A model generated the notes under the pieces. That model worked only from the letters and a program-made list of their open reading frames with translations. It was not told the DNA's origin and did not search any database. Positions 47,213 to 57,256 of a stretch of DNA of 64,000 bases are shown here, in pieces. Both the position numbers and the translations under genes were made by a program. Position 1 is the stretch's first letter, and every line of letters begins with the position of its first letter. This DNA is from Massilia sp. R2A-15 (GTDB lineage Bacteria; Pseudomonadota; Gammaproteobacteria; Burkholderiales; Burkholderiaceae_D): positions 4,402,001-4,466,000 of the forward strand of contig NZ_CP131935.1 in assembly GCF_030704305.1 (NCBI RefSeq), given 5' to 3'.

Positions 47213-50200
47213 TTACAAACCCAGCGTCATCAGGCTTGCGTTACCGCCAGCCGCGGTCGTGTTGACACACAGCGCGCGTTCAGCCACCAGACGCCACAAC
47301 GGGATCGCACCCTCTTCGGTGGTGTCGATCATGCTGATGATTGCTCCATCCCGCGCCGCCAGCACAGGGCGCAGGCTGTTCGAGGTGGACGCGTCGACGA
47401 GCGCCACCTGGAAAGGATACTTGCATTCGTCGATGCTGCCGATCACCTGGATGCGGTCGCGCACCGGCGCCGGCAAGCCTTCGGGAACCAGCTTGCCCGA
47501 GCGGTCCAGCACCACCGCGCGATTGCCGGTGGCCAGTACCGCGGCCAGCTGATTAAGCAGCACGCCGATCGACGAGGCCGCGCACAGCACGACGCCGCGC
47601 GACGCGAACGCCAGCGTATTGCGCTCGCCGGTCGGACCCGGCAGCGCCAGCGTGGTGCCGGTCAGCGTGGTGCGCATGTACTGGTCGGCCAGCGTCATCA
47701 CGCGCTCCTGGCCATGGGTGTTGGCCCACGCCAGCAGAGAATCGAGGCCCGGGGTGGCCTGGCGTTCGTGGCGCAGCAGCGGCGGCGCCGCGCGCTGCAG
47801 GCGCTTGAGGTACAGCGGGCCGCCCGCTTTCGGGCCAGTGCCGGACTTGCCTTCGCCGCCGAAAGGCTGCACACCGACCACCGCGCCGACGATGTTCCGG
47901 TTGACATAGATATTGCCGACGTGCGCGCGCGACGAGATGTAATCGATGGTCTCGTCGATGCGCGAGTGGATGCCCAGCGTCAGGCCGAAGCCGCTCTCGT
48001 TGATCGAGTCGATCAGCTCCGGCAGGTCGGTGCGCTTGTAGCGGATGACGTGCAGCACAGGGCCGAACACTTCGTGCGTCAGTTCGGACAGCGAGCCGAT
48101 TTCCATCACGGTCGGTGGCACGAAGGTGCCGTGCGCGGTCAGGCTGGCCGGCAGGTCGAGCGCGAAGTGCGACTTGGCGTTCTTCTTCGTGCGCTCGATG
48201 TGCGCGAGCAGGTTGTCGCGCGCCTCGACGTCGATCACCGGGCCGATGTCGGTCGACAGGCGGTCCGGCACGCCGACGCGCAGTTCCTGCATCGCGCCCT
48301 TGAGCATGCGGATCGTCTTGTCGGCGATTTCCTCCTGCAGGAACAGCACGCGCAGCGCCGAGCAGCGCTGGCCGGCGCTGTCGAAGGCGGAGCTCAGGGC
48401 ATCCTGCACCACCTGCTCCGGCAGCGCCGACGAATCGACGATCAGCGCGTTCTGGCCGCCGGTTTCGGCGATCAGCGGAAGTTCGTTGTGCTCTTCCAGC
48501 GAGCGCTTCGCCAGCGTCTTGTTGATCAGCTGCGCCACTTCGGTCGAACCGGTGAAGATCACGCCGCGCACGCGGGCGTCGCCGGTCAGCGCGGCGCCGA
48601 CCACTTCGCCGCGGCCCGGCAGGAACTGCAGCGCGCCTTTCGGAATGCCAGCCTGGTGGAACAGTTCGACGGCGCGGTTCGCGATCAACGGGGTTTGTTC
48701 GGCCGGCTTGGCCAGCACCACGTTACCCGCGGCCAGCGCGGCGGCGACCTGGCCTGTGAAGATCGCCAGCGGGAAGTTCCACGGGCTGATGCAAGTGACC
48801 GGGCCGAGCGCCAGCACGTTCTGCGTGCTGTGCACCTGCTGCGCGTAGTAGCGCAGGAAGTCGACAGCTTCGCGCACTTCGGCGATCGCGTTCGGCAGCG
48901 ACTTGCCCGCTTCGCGCACGGCCAGCGCCATCAGCTCCTGGCAGTTTTCCTCGAACAGGTCGGCGACGCGCGCGATCGCATCGGCGCGCAGCGACGGCGC
49001 CGTCGTTTGCCAGTCCATCGCATACGCGGCGGCGGCGGCCAGCGCGGTTTCGACATCGGCGCTGGTGGCTTCGCGCACCTGGCCGACAACATCCAGATGA
49101 TTGGCGGGATTTTTCACCGGCTGCGTCGCCGACGGGCTGCTGGCGCCGTCGATCAGCGGCGCGGCTTCGTACGCGCGCGGCTGCGCCAGCACGGCCGACA
49201 GCTTGACCAGCACGTCTTCATTGGTCAGGTCGATGCCCGACGAATTCTTGCGCTCGTCGCCGAATAATTTCACCGGCAGCGCGATGCCCGGATGCGGCTG
49301 GGCGCCCTGCGCGCGCGCCGCGTCGAACGGATCGGCGATCAGCGACGCGATCGACACGTCCTGGTCGACGATCTGGTTGACGAACGACGAGTTGGCGCCG
49401 TTCTCCAGCAGGCGGCGCACGAGATACGCGAGCAGCGTTTCGTGCGAGCCCACCGGCGCGTAGATGCGGCAGGCCTTGTCGAGGTTTTCCTTGCCGACCA
49501 CCTGGTCGTACAGCGTCTCGCCCATGCCGTGCAGGCACTGGAACTCGTAGTTGGTGATGCCGTCGGCCTTCGCCCAGGTGTAGATGACGGACAGCGAATG
49601 CGCGTTGTGCGTGGCGAACTGCGGATACAACGTGTCGGCGGCCGATAGCAGCTTGCGCGCGCAGGTCAGGTAGGACACGTCGGTGTAGACCTTGCGGGTA
49701 TAGACCGGGAAGCCGGGCATGCCGTCCACTTGCGCGCGCTTGATCTCGGCGTCCCAATACGCGCCCTTCACCAGGCGCACCATGAACTTGCGGCCGCTGC
49801 GCTTGGCCAGGTCGACCAGGAAGTCGATCACGAACGGGCAGCGCTTCTGGTAGGCCTGCACCACGAAGCCGATGCCGTCGAAGCCGGCCAGCGCGGGATC
49901 GAAGGCCATCGCCTCCATCATGTCGAGCGAAATCTCGAGGCGGTCGGCTTCTTCCGCGTCGATGTTGATGCCGATGTTGTACTGCTTCGCCAGCAGCACC
50001 AGGGTGCGCACGCGCGGCAGCAGTTCTTCCATTACGCGCTTGTGCTGCGCGCGGCTGTAGCGCGGGTGCAGCGCCGACAGCTTGATCGAGATGCCCGGGC
50101 CGCCGTTGATGCCGCGGCCGTTCGATGCCTTGCCGATCGCGTGGATCGCCGTCTCATACGACTTGTAATAGGCCTGCGCATCGTGCTCGGTCAGCGCCGC

Positions 50201-50860
50201 TTCGCCCAGCATGTCGTACGAATAGCGGTAGCCGCGCGCTTCGTTGGCGCGGCTGTTTTTCAGCGCCTCGTCGATGGTCTGGCCGGTGACGAACTGGTTG
50301 CCCAGCATGCGCATCGCCAGGTCCACGCCCTTGCGGATCAGCGGCTCGCCGCCCTTGCCGATCAAGCGCGTCATCGCCGAGGCCAGGCCCGCTTCGCTGC
50401 TGGTGCCGACCAGCTTGCCGGTGATGAGCAGTCCCCAGGTGGCGGCGTTGACGAACAGCGAAGGCGACTCGCCCAGGTGCTTGCGCCAGTCGCCCTTGCT
50501 GATCTTGTCGGCGATGAGGCGGTCCGCGGTCTGGCTGTCGGGGATGCGCAACAGCGCTTCGGCCAGGCACATCAGCGCCACGCCCTCTTCCGACGACAGC
50601 GAAAATTCATGCATCAGCGCGTCCACGCCCGAGGCGCGGGTGCGTTTCGCGCGCACCTGCTCGACCAGCTTGTGCGCCAGCGGCGCCGCGTCGGCGTTGG
50701 CGCGCGCGCCCTGCGCCAGCAGCCACTCCACGGCCTCGGTCTCGTCGCGCCGGTAGGCCGCGGTGATGGCCGAGCGCAGCGCGGTTTGTTGTGGTTTGAC
50801 TTCGGCGAGCAGGGCGGAAAACGGGGCGGAGGAGGTGGCCGGAAACGCGGCAGTTTGCAT
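47213..50860 (-). CDS. putA: Bifunctional proline dehydrogenase / L-glutamate-gamma-semialdehyde dehydrogenase
   Basis: 1215 residues. No N-terminal RHH DNA-binding domain, so it is not a self-repressor as in E. coli. The proline dehydrogenase barrel has GGPGISIKLSALHPRY and KGAYWDAEIKRAQ; the P5C dehydrogenase domain has PWNFPLAIFTGQ, ETGGQNALIVD and SAGQRCSALRVL with the catalytic Cys. The C-terminal ~200 residues are the extra ALDH-like domain of long PutA. Intermediates are channelled from proline to glutamate; FAD-linked electrons go to the quinone pool. Regulation probably comes from the divergent Lrp-type gene. Confidence 0.96.
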   Translation of the reverse strand: MQTAAFPATSSAPFSALLAEVKPQQTALRSAITAAYRRDETEAVEWLLAQGARANADAAPLAHKLVEQVRAKRTRASGVDALMHEFSLSSEEGVALMCLAEALLRIPDSQTADRLIADKISKGDWRKHLGESPSLFVNAATWGLLITGKLVGTSSEAGLASAMTRLIGKGGEPLIRKGVDLAMRMLGNQFVTGQTIDEALKNSRANEARGYRYSYDMLGEAALTEHDAQAYYKSYETAIHAIGKASNGRGINGGPGISIKLSALHPRYSRAQHKRVMEELLPRVRTLVLLAKQYNIGINIDAEEADRLEISLDMMEAMAFDPALAGFDGIGFVVQAYQKRCPFVIDFLVDLAKRSGRKFMVRLVKGAYWDAEIKRAQVDGMPGFPVYTRKVYTDVSYLTCARKLLSAADTLYPQFATHNAHSLSVIYTWAKADGITNYEFQCLHGMGETLYDQVVGKENLDKACRIYAPVGSHETLLAYLVRRLLENGANSSFVNQIVDQDVSIASLIADPFDAARAQGAQPHPGIALPVKLFGDERKNSSGIDLTNEDVLVKLSAVLAQPRAYEAAPLIDGASSPSATQPVKNPANHLDVVGQVREATSADVETALAAAAAYAMDWQTTAPSLRADAIARVADLFEENCQELMALAVREAGKSLPNAIAEVREAVDFLRYYAQQVHSTQNVLALGPVTCISPWNFPLAIFTGQVAAALAAGNVVLAKPAEQTPLIANRAVELFHQAGIPKGALQFLPGRGEVVGAALTGDARVRGVIFTGSTEVAQLINKTLAKRSLEEHNELPLIAETGGQNALIVDSSALPEQVVQDALSSAFDSAGQRCSALRVLFLQEEIADKTIRMLKGAMQELRVGVPDRLSTDIGPVIDVEARDNLLAHIERTKKNAKSHFALDLPASLTAHGTFVPPTVMEIGSLSELTHEVFGPVLHVIRYKRTDLPELIDSINESGFGLTLGIHSRIDETIDYISSRAHVGNIYVNRNIVGAVVGVQPFGGEGKSGTGPKAGGPLYLKRLQRAAPPLLRHERQATPGLDSLLAWANTHGQERVMTLADQYMRTTLTGTTLALPGPTGERNTLAFASRGVVLCAASSIGVLLNQLAAVLATGNRAVVLDRSGKLVPEGLPAPVRDRIQVIGSIDECKYPFQVALVDASTSNSLRPVLAARDGAIISMIDTTEEGAIPLWRLVAERALCVNTTAAGGNASLMTLGL

Positions 50861-50912
50861 AAATGACTCTTTGATGGAAAATGGCTAACAAACACAGCCG
50901 CGCAGCACGAAA

Positions 50913-50941
50913 CGCCGCCCCTGGAGGACCAGGGGGCGGCG
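50913..50941. promoter_or_regulatory. GC-rich hairpin in the putA leader
   Basis: CGCCGCCCCTGG pairs with CCAGGGGGCGGCG (one bulge) around AGGA, some 50 bases upstream of the putA start on the minus strand. No T run follows, so a leader or attenuator-like structure rather than a terminator. Confidence 0.4.
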
Positions 50942-51030
50942 CGATCGGCTGCGCGAAAAATTGATTCGATTGTAGTGGGATTTCTTCTGGATTAATTCTG
51001 GTAATAAGGAATACTAGCAATAGATAGTTT

Positions 51031-51051
51031 TTGGTGAGACAATTTCACCAA
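51031..51051. promoter_or_regulatory. Lrp-type operator upstream of the first Lrp gene
   Basis: TTGGTGA and TCACCAA arms seven bases apart, 30 bases before the Lrp-type start and in the putA divergent gap. The same arms occur, longer, at 62313-62335. Confidence 0.6.
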
Positions 51052-51080
51052 ATAATATTTATCTTGGGAGATAGCCTGAC

Positions 51081-51536
51081 ATGCTGGACAAGATTAGCAA
51101 GAAAATCCTCGCGGAACTGCAAAATGACGGCCGCATCAGCAATGTCGAACTGGCCGCCCGCGTCAACCTGTCGCCGGCCGCATGCCTGGAGCGGGTGCGC
51201 AAGCTGCACGAGTCAGGCTACATCATGGGCTACACGGCCCAGCTCAATCCCCAACTGCTCGACGTGTCGCTGCTGGTCTTCATCGAAGTCGTGTTAGACC
51301 GCACCACGCCGGAAGTGTTCGACGCGTTCAAGAACAGCGTGCAACTGATCCCCGAAGTCCTGGAATGCCACATGGTCGCGGGCGGCTTCGACTACCTGGT
51401 CAAGGCGCGCGTGAAGGACATGGCGGCGTACCGCGAATTCCTCGGCAAGACGCTGCTGCAAAAAGGCGTGCGCGAGACGCACACCTACGCGGTGATGGAA
51501 GAGGTCAAGAACACGACCAAGCTGCCGATTCGCTAA
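51081..51536 (+). CDS. Lrp/AsnC-family regulator of putA (PutR-like)
   Basis: 151 residues. HTH LAARVNLSPAACLERVRKLHESGYI, then the RAM ligand-binding domain with LECHMVAGGFDYLVKARVKD. Divergent from putA across a 220-base gap, the arrangement of proline-responsive PutR/BkdR regulators, which usually activate putA with proline. The palindrome 51031-51051 is a likely binding site. Confidence 0.9.
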   Translation: MLDKISKKILAELQNDGRISNVELAARVNLSPAACLERVRKLHESGYIMGYTAQLNPQLLDVSLLVFIEVVLDRTTPEVFDAFKNSVQLIPEVLECHMVAGGFDYLVKARVKDMAAYREFLGKTLLQKGVRETHTYAVMEEVKNTTKLPIR

Positions 51537-51555
51537 GTTAAGAGTGGTGGCGCGT

Positions 51556-52005
51556 TCAATCGAGTTGTTCCGCGGGATCCACGGCTTCGGGGAGCACACG
51601 ACTAATTCGGGTGTGAAGCAGCTTGCCCGCGATCAGTCCAAGCGGCGCTGCAAGCATCCAGATGGCGAGACGCAGAGGCGAGTGGTGCTCCGGAAATAGC
51701 GCAAAAATATTGACTACCAGGACCAGGCAAAACAAGGCGATGGTCGCACCCCACGAACGGGGTGGCGACCATTTCGCTGCGACAGCGCCACTGGCCATAC
51801 CGGCAAAAAACCGTAGCGCCTGTATCGACTTCCACACCCAGGTATCGGCGTCGTCGGAAGGACGATGATCGATCAGCGGATTGGCCGTCAACAGGACGTC
51901 AAGATTCGCCGCGTAGATCAGGATAACGTAGGCGAGCAGTATCCCCGTCAGCAACCCTGCAACGAATCCCAGCCAAGGCGACCGGTTCGTGAATCTGCTT
52001 TTCAT
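51556..52005 (-). CDS. Inner-membrane protein of unknown function
   Basis: 149 residues with hydrophobic segments at about 11-33, 62-80, 86-104 and 113-130 (four helices, short loops). No known motif. Converges on the Lrp gene and lies 18 bases after the next upstream gene, so a possible pair with the periplasmic protein. Confidence 0.6.
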   Translation of the reverse strand: MKSRFTNRSPWLGFVAGLLTGILLAYVILIYAANLDVLLTANPLIDHRPSDDADTWVWKSIQALRFFAGMASGAVAAKWSPPRSWGATIALFCLVLVVNIFALFPEHHSPLRLAIWMLAAPLGLIAGKLLHTRISRVLPEAVDPAEQLD

Positions 52006-52023
52006 GAAGTGCCGGTACGTTCG

Positions 52024-52455
52024 TTAGCTCTTGAGCAGCTGGACGTATCCGGCCACCGCTTCCCGCGCGCCCGGTCCATCGATCAGCGAACGGAGAATCG
52101 ATTCCAGCGATTCGCATTCCAGCGTCAGGTTTTTCTCGCTGACCTTCGATGGCGGATTCGCGAGCAGAAAACCCTGGAAACTCTCTTTCGCCGCTGGGAG
52201 ATAGGGCGAGCTATCCACTAACTGGATCAATTCGGGATAGGTGGAGCGGAATCGTTCCAAGGTTTTTCCATGGGTCGCCCACTCGGGCGAAGCGCCGCAG
52301 CGCAGTTGCGCTCCATAAGTCGCTTGGTAAAGCCTGGATACGACCTTCGCTTTCTCAACTGGGGTGGCAGGAGTGCCTTCGGCCAGCGCGGCTGTCGGGA
52401 TGGCCTGCATGAAAAATACAAGTCCAGCCAACATGAAGTTGCGACCGATGTGCAT
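52024..52455 (-). CDS. Exported protein of unknown function
   Basis: 143 residues from ATG 52455 with GAGGAG upstream. Signal peptide (FMLAGLVFFMQAIPTAALA) and two cysteines (LRCGAS and LECESL) that may form a disulfide in the periplasm. The mature part is helical. Family not recognised. Confidence 0.65.
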   Translation of the reverse strand: MHIGRNFMLAGLVFFMQAIPTAALAEGTPATPVEKAKVVSRLYQATYGAQLRCGASPEWATHGKTLERFRSTYPELIQLVDSSPYLPAAKESFQGFLLANPPSKVSEKNLTLECESLESILRSLIDGPGAREAVAGYVQLLKS

Positions 52456-52504
52456 ACACCTCTCCTCAAAAGGAATAAAAAAGCAATATTGCAAATTTAT
52501 ATCC

Positions 52505-52651
52505 CTAATGCGCGTCTTTGTCGAGGACCCTGGCGACCGCCACTTTCATCGTATTGAACTCGGTGACGATTTGGGCGTGAGCAGCGCACATCGCGCCTAG
52601 GTCGCAGAACGCCAGTATCTTCTTGAACAAATCGATCCCCTCTTTTGTCAT
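52505..52651 (-). CDS. Possible 48-residue protein
   Basis: An open frame starting MTKEGIDLFKKILAFCDLGA, predicted amphipathic and helical. It has no good ribosome site, only GGATCC upstream, so it may be a remnant or a chance frame. Confidence 0.35.
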   Translation of the reverse strand: MTKEGIDLFKKILAFCDLGAMCAAHAQIVTEFNTMKVAVARVLDKDAH

Positions 52652-52681
52652 GGCGGCGCCGGATCCGGTTCTCGCGGCGCC

Positions 52682-53401
52682 TTAACGTCCGTTCTTAGCT
52701 TCCCTGCTTTTCGCGTCGTTCTCCATCTGCTCGCCGATCACGCGATTACGCTGTTCCTCACTTCCGCGCACCAGCTTTGCGCCGTTCCGCTCCAGCAGTT
52801 CTTTTGCCCCGCTTGCCGGACGCCATCCGTGTATCGCACTCGCCAGGGGAGAATCGCCGTAGGCATTGATCGCATTGACGTCGGCGCCCCTGGCGATCAA
52901 TAGTCTGATCACGTCCAGTTCACCGCGCACGGCAGCGCCATGCAGCGCAGTTCCAGACCTGCCCTGACTATTGATGTCCACGCCCTGATCGAGCAAGGCC
53001 AGCACCGCCGAAGTCTGGCCACTGGCAGCCATGTCCACGAGGAATTCAGTTGCGTGAGGACCTTTGGCGATGCGCCCTGCAAACGTGCTTACCCAGAAAC
53101 CGTAGGGCAGAAATGCAATTCCAAGCGACACGACAATCGCCAGAGCGCCGAGGAGGTTCGACAGTCGCCAGGTTCTTGTCTTGAAGAGTGGCAGGCTGAC
53201 ACTGACGACGATCCAGGCGAGCGAGGCGAGTATGGCCGGAAATAAGATGATGCCAACAGTATGAAGGAGCGAAAACCCGATCATCTGAGGCCCGCTGGCC
53301 CAGCTCAGCGCGGTGTTCTCCCATACCATGTCGGCAGCAAGCAGCACCGGGGTAACCAGCGCCAGGCAGCACCCGATCGATGGCTTGCCGCGTACGATCA
53401 T
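52682..53401 (-). CDS. Membrane protein with ankyrin repeats
   Basis: 239 residues. Three hydrophobic helices in the first 110 residues, then two to three ankyrin repeats (ALHGAAVRGELDVIRLLIARGADVN is the clearest) that face the cytoplasm. Partner unknown. It starts within four bases of a tiny frame that links it to the LysR gene, so it is probably translated with LysR. Confidence 0.75.
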   Translation of the reverse strand: MIVRGKPSIGCCLALVTPVLLAADMVWENTALSWASGPQMIGFSLLHTVGIILFPAILASLAWIVVSVSLPLFKTRTWRLSNLLGALAIVVSLGIAFLPYGFWVSTFAGRIAKGPHATEFLVDMAASGQTSAVLALLDQGVDINSQGRSGTALHGAAVRGELDVIRLLIARGADVNAINAYGDSPLASAIHGWRPASGAKELLERNGAKLVRGSEEQRNRVIGEQMENDAKSREAKNGR

Positions 53402-53469
53402 GAGGCCAGCAGCGCTTGGTCGAGCGCCTTCGCAATGACCTGTTCGGCGGCGGTAAGAAGTTCGCTCAT
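53398..53469 (-). CDS. Possible 23-residue linking ORF
   Basis: Begins MSELLTAAEQVIAK. Its ATG overlaps the LysR stop (TGATG) and its stop overlaps the ankyrin gene start (ATGA), so it exactly bridges the two. It may only serve to carry ribosomes on, or be chance. Confidence 0.3.
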   Translation of the reverse strand: MSELLTAAEQVIAKALDQALLAS

Positions 53470-54413
53470 CACGCTTTGTGCGCGTCCGACGTGGTCAGGT
53501 CCATTTCCTGGAAGTGCTTGCGCAGCCAGATATGGGCCGGGCTGCGCGCGTCGCGTTCATGCCACAGCATGTCGATGTTCACCGGCGGCAGGTCGTAGGG
53601 CAGCTCGCGCCACACGAGCGCGTCGGCATTGCCGGTCGAGGCGATCAGGTGCTTCGGCAGCACCGTGATCAGGTCCGAGTTGGCTACCACGCGGCCGGCC
53701 GTGAAGAACTGGTTCACGGTCAGCAGGATGCGCCGCTCGCGGCCCAGCTGCGCCAGCGCTTCGTCGGACAGGCCATGCGCCCTGCCCGAAAAACTCACCA
53801 GCAGGTGGTTCGCCGCGCAGTAGCGGTCGAGCGTCAGTTCTTCCTTCGCGAGCGGATGGTCCTTGCGCATCACGCACACGTAGCGGCCGGAATACAGCCG
53901 CTCGTGGCGGATCGGCGAACTGGTATCGGACGACAGCTGCGCCGCCACGCCGGGGAAGAAGCCGACCGCGAGGTCGACGTCGCCGCGCAGCAGCATCGGG
54001 CGCGGTTCGCGCGTGGTCAGCGGCACCATGCGCACGTTGACGCCCGGCGCCTCGGTCTCGATCGCGCGCATCAGCGACGGCAGCCAGAATGCGGCGGTGG
54101 CGTCGGCCATCGCCATGCGGAAGGTGGCGTGGGTCTTGGAGACGTCGAAGGTTTCGGGCGTGACCGCCGCCTCCAGGCCGGACAGCGCCGAGCGCACGGC
54201 CGGCCACAGCTGTTCGGCGCGCGGCGTCGGCTTGACGCCGTAGGCGGTGCGGATCAAGAGGTCGTCGCCCAGGCTCTCGCGCAGGCGCTTGATCGCGTTC
54301 GACACAGCCGGCTGCGTCATCGCCAGGTGGCCGGCGGCGCGGGTCAGGTTCTGTTCGGTCATGACGGCGTCGAACACGCGCAGCAGATTGAGGTCTAGCG
54401 TCAGGAAGCTCAT
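53469..54413 (-). CDS. LysR-family regulator (NodD-like subgroup)
   Basis: 314 residues. N-terminal HTH (NLTRAAGHLAMTQPAVSNAIKRLRE) and LRRVFDAV-like start typical of the NodD/LinR/NahR branch, then a substrate-binding domain. Divergent from the 95-residue gene at 54559, a possible target. The inducer is unknown. Confidence 0.88.
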   Translation of the reverse strand: MSFLTLDLNLLRVFDAVMTEQNLTRAAGHLAMTQPAVSNAIKRLRESLGDDLLIRTAYGVKPTPRAEQLWPAVRSALSGLEAAVTPETFDVSKTHATFRMAMADATAAFWLPSLMRAIETEAPGVNVRMVPLTTREPRPMLLRGDVDLAVGFFPGVAAQLSSDTSSPIRHERLYSGRYVCVMRKDHPLAKEELTLDRYCAANHLLVSFSGRAHGLSDEALAQLGRERRILLTVNQFFTAGRVVANSDLITVLPKHLIASTGNADALVWRELPYDLPPVNIDMLWHERDARSPAHIWLRKHFQEMDLTTSDAHKA

Positions 54414-54558
54414 GGCATGTAGGGCGGATGGGTTCGGAGGTTCAAATATACCTGAAATCCATTCACGATCAATATAATCGGTATCAGAAAACGGAATTAG
54501 ATTTATATGTTGCGCTGCACGATAATTCTGGTCAACAACTAATTCTTACTGGAATATC

Positions 54559-54846
54559 GTGTCTTTCACCGCAAGCCTGTTTCAAACTTCCGCCAACGTC
54601 CCGGTCATGCCAGTGATCCGCGGCGTTATCGGCCTGTCGGCGTTCGCCGGCCTGGCCATGTTCTTCAAGCCACTGCTGACGGGTATCGCCCGCGCGCTGG
54701 TGCTGGTTGTGCGGCCCCGCCTGACCAAGGAAGAACAAATCGCCCGCCGCCAGTTGCGCGATGCAAAATTGATGCAGCGGATGATCAACTCGTCGCAGGG
54801 ACCGAGCCACGCGGCCGAACTGCGCGCGATGATGGCGCGCGGCTAA
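54559..54846 (+). CDS. Small single-helix membrane protein (GTG start)
   Basis: 95 residues from GTG 54559, weak ribosome site; ATG 54607 is the alternative. One membrane helix (VIGLSAFAGLAMFFKPLL) is followed by a basic cytoplasmic tail. Not recognised. It ends at a strong terminator. Confidence 0.6.
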   Translation: MSFTASLFQTSANVPVMPVIRGVIGLSAFAGLAMFFKPLLTGIARALVLVVRPRLTKEEQIARRQLRDAKLMQRMINSSQGPSHAAELRAMMARG

Positions 54847-54862
54847 GCCAGCCCCGCCTGAA

Positions 54863-54901
54863 TAAAAAAGCGGCGCCGGGAAACCGGGCGCCGCTTTTTT
54901 G
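54863..54901. terminator. Bidirectional terminator
   Basis: A GC-rich stem, GCGGCGCC paired with GGCGCCGC around GGGAAACCG, with A6 before and T6 after. It separates convergent genes. Confidence 0.9.
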
Positions 54902-54926
54902 TTTATTGCGTATTACAACTTCCCAA

Positions 54927-55514
54927 TCAGCGCGCGCCAAGCAGTTGCGGCTTCAGGCTGCTGTCGGCCGGACGATCGCCCAGCCAGATGCGCAGCACCG
55001 CGTTGTAGAAGCCCACATCCGGAATCGGCTCGCCCAGCTTCTTGCCGTTCAGTTCGATCACGGTGCCGCTAGCGGGAATCCAGTCGATGTGCAGCACGTC
55101 GCCCTTCTTCACGCCGGGAATGCTGCCGAACAGCTCGCCGAACTTGCTGATCTGGCTGACGTACTTGCTCTTTTCAGCCGCGTCGATGTTGTGGTCCAGC
55201 CCGGTCATGAAGGCCTGGCCGAAATCGTCCGAGCTGATGTCGCGCATCATCACCAGCTGCATGCGGCGCGGACCGTCGAGCTTGAGTACTTCCGGCACGG
55301 CGTTCTTCTTTTCGGTCAGGTACAGGCCGGCCGCGTAGACCTTGATGATGAACTTGGTGCGCAGGCCGGCGCCGTTCAGGACCAGATCCTTGCCGGCGAC
55401 CCTGGCGGACTCGTCGAACTTCACGCCGCTCACTTCCGCCGCGGATGCGCTGAACGCGCAGGCCATCAGCAAGCCCGCGAGCAGGCCCTTGAAACCGAAT
55501 GTTGTCTTTGCCAT
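54927..55514 (-). CDS. Chalcone isomerase-fold periplasmic protein
   Basis: 195 residues from ATG 55514 (GGAG nine bases upstream; ATG 55529 lacks one). Signal peptide (GLLAGLLMACAFSASA), then the Chalcone_3 fold with NGAGLRTKFIIKVYAAGLYL and FYNAVLRIWLGDRPAD at the end. Bacterial members are lipid- or ligand-binding proteins without proven isomerase activity. Confidence 0.85.
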   Translation of the reverse strand: MAKTTFGFKGLLAGLLMACAFSASAAEVSGVKFDESARVAGKDLVLNGAGLRTKFIIKVYAAGLYLTEKKNAVPEVLKLDGPRRMQLVMMRDISSDDFGQAFMTGLDHNIDAAEKSKYVSQISKFGELFGSIPGVKKGDVLHIDWIPASGTVIELNGKKLGEPIPDVGFYNAVLRIWLGDRPADSSLKPQLLGAR

Positions 55515-55600
55515 CGTGCTTGTCTCCATGTTGTTATCAAGTGAAATTCACCGTGTGGTGAATATATCACTTGCTCGTCGAAAAGACGACGAATGGAGGA

Positions 55601-56423
<823 letters not shown>

Positions 56424-56454
56424 TCAAAAGCCCCAGCAATGGGCGGTTTTGGCG

Positions 56455-56492
56455 CCGTTTTGAGGTCTTGTTCTTCGGACCTGACTCCATTT
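56455..56492. repeat. Degenerate copy of the 27-bp palindrome
   Basis: GAGGTCTTG then TTCGGACCTGACTCCATT, several changes from the common core, adjacent to the REP-like copy 3. Confidence 0.55.
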
Positions 56493-56512
56493 TACGCTGA
56501 CACCACAGACGT

Positions 56513-56601
56513 GTCGTTCCTGCGAAGGCAGGAACCCATGCTGAATCCGAGTCGCCCTGGGCTTCATGCTCAGTATAGGTTCCTGCCTTCGCAGGAACGA
56601 C
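56513..56601. repeat. REP-doublet-like element, copy 3
   Basis: The best-preserved copy: starts GTCGTTCCTGCGAAGGC and ends GCAGGAACGAC, with two hairpins separated by a GAATCC..GGGCTTCATG middle. It ends four bases before the rsmD stop codon. Confidence 0.8.
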
Positions 56602-56604
56602 ATA

Positions 56605-57234
56605 CTAAGTGGCAGCGCGCAGGCGCAGAAGGTAGAAGAACACGATACCGGCCTTGTCCTCGCGGACGGGCTCCCACGGCGCCAGCCACTCGGGCGCCTC
56701 GTCGCCAAACGGCAGCGGCGTGCCCGATTCGGCGTACACCAGCCCGTCCTGCGACACTAGCTTCGTCACCAGCGGCAGCGACTTTTCCAGCAGCGACTGC
56801 TGATACGGCGGGTCGAGGAACAACAGGTCGAAACGCTGGCCGCGCAGCGCCATCGACTGCGCCGCAGCCAATGCGTCGGCGCGCAGCAGGGTCACGGCGT
56901 CGGCGTGCAGCTTGTCCTTGATCGTTTCCAGCTGCCGGATCACCGGCGAATGCGTGTCGACCATGACGACCGACTGCGCGCCGCGGCTGGCCGCTTCGAA
57001 GCCAAGCGCGCCGCTGCCGGCGAACAGGTCGAGCACATTGGCGCCGCTCCAGTCGTTGTCGCGAAGGTGGCTGATCCAGTTGAAGACGGTCTCGCGCACG
57101 CGGTCCGGCGTCGGGCGCAGGCCGAGCGCGTCGAGCACCGGCAGCTGCGTGCGTTTCCAGTCGCCGCCGATGATGCGGACATGCTTGGGCGGAGGGGGCC
57201 GGTGGACCGGGACTTTGGCGGGCTTCTTTTGCAT
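56605..57234 (-). CDS. rsmD: 16S rRNA (guanine966-N2)-methyltransferase
   Basis: 209 residues from ATG 57234. HVRIIGGDWKRTQLPV, RPTPDRVRETVFNWI, SAM site VLDLFAGSGALGFEAASRGA and the catalytic DPPY in LLFLDPPYQ. N2-methylates G966 of 16S rRNA. Genes with coaD nearby are the conserved rsmD-coaD-fdx cluster. Confidence 0.95.
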   Translation of the reverse strand: MQKKPAKVPVHRPPPPKHVRIIGGDWKRTQLPVLDALGLRPTPDRVRETVFNWISHLRDNDWSGANVLDLFAGSGALGFEAASRGAQSVVMVDTHSPVIRQLETIKDKLHADAVTLLRADALAAAQSMALRGQRFDLLFLDPPYQQSLLEKSLPLVTKLVSQDGLVYAESGTPLPFGDEAPEWLAPWEPVREDKAGIVFFYLLRLRAAT

Positions 57235-57256
57235 GGGCGGCACTATAGCATTCGCG

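Noticed and set aside
45950..49267. An 1105-codon plus-strand frame opposite ald and putA
   Set aside because: Antisense of two strongly recognised enzymes in a high-GC genome; no motif in its translation.
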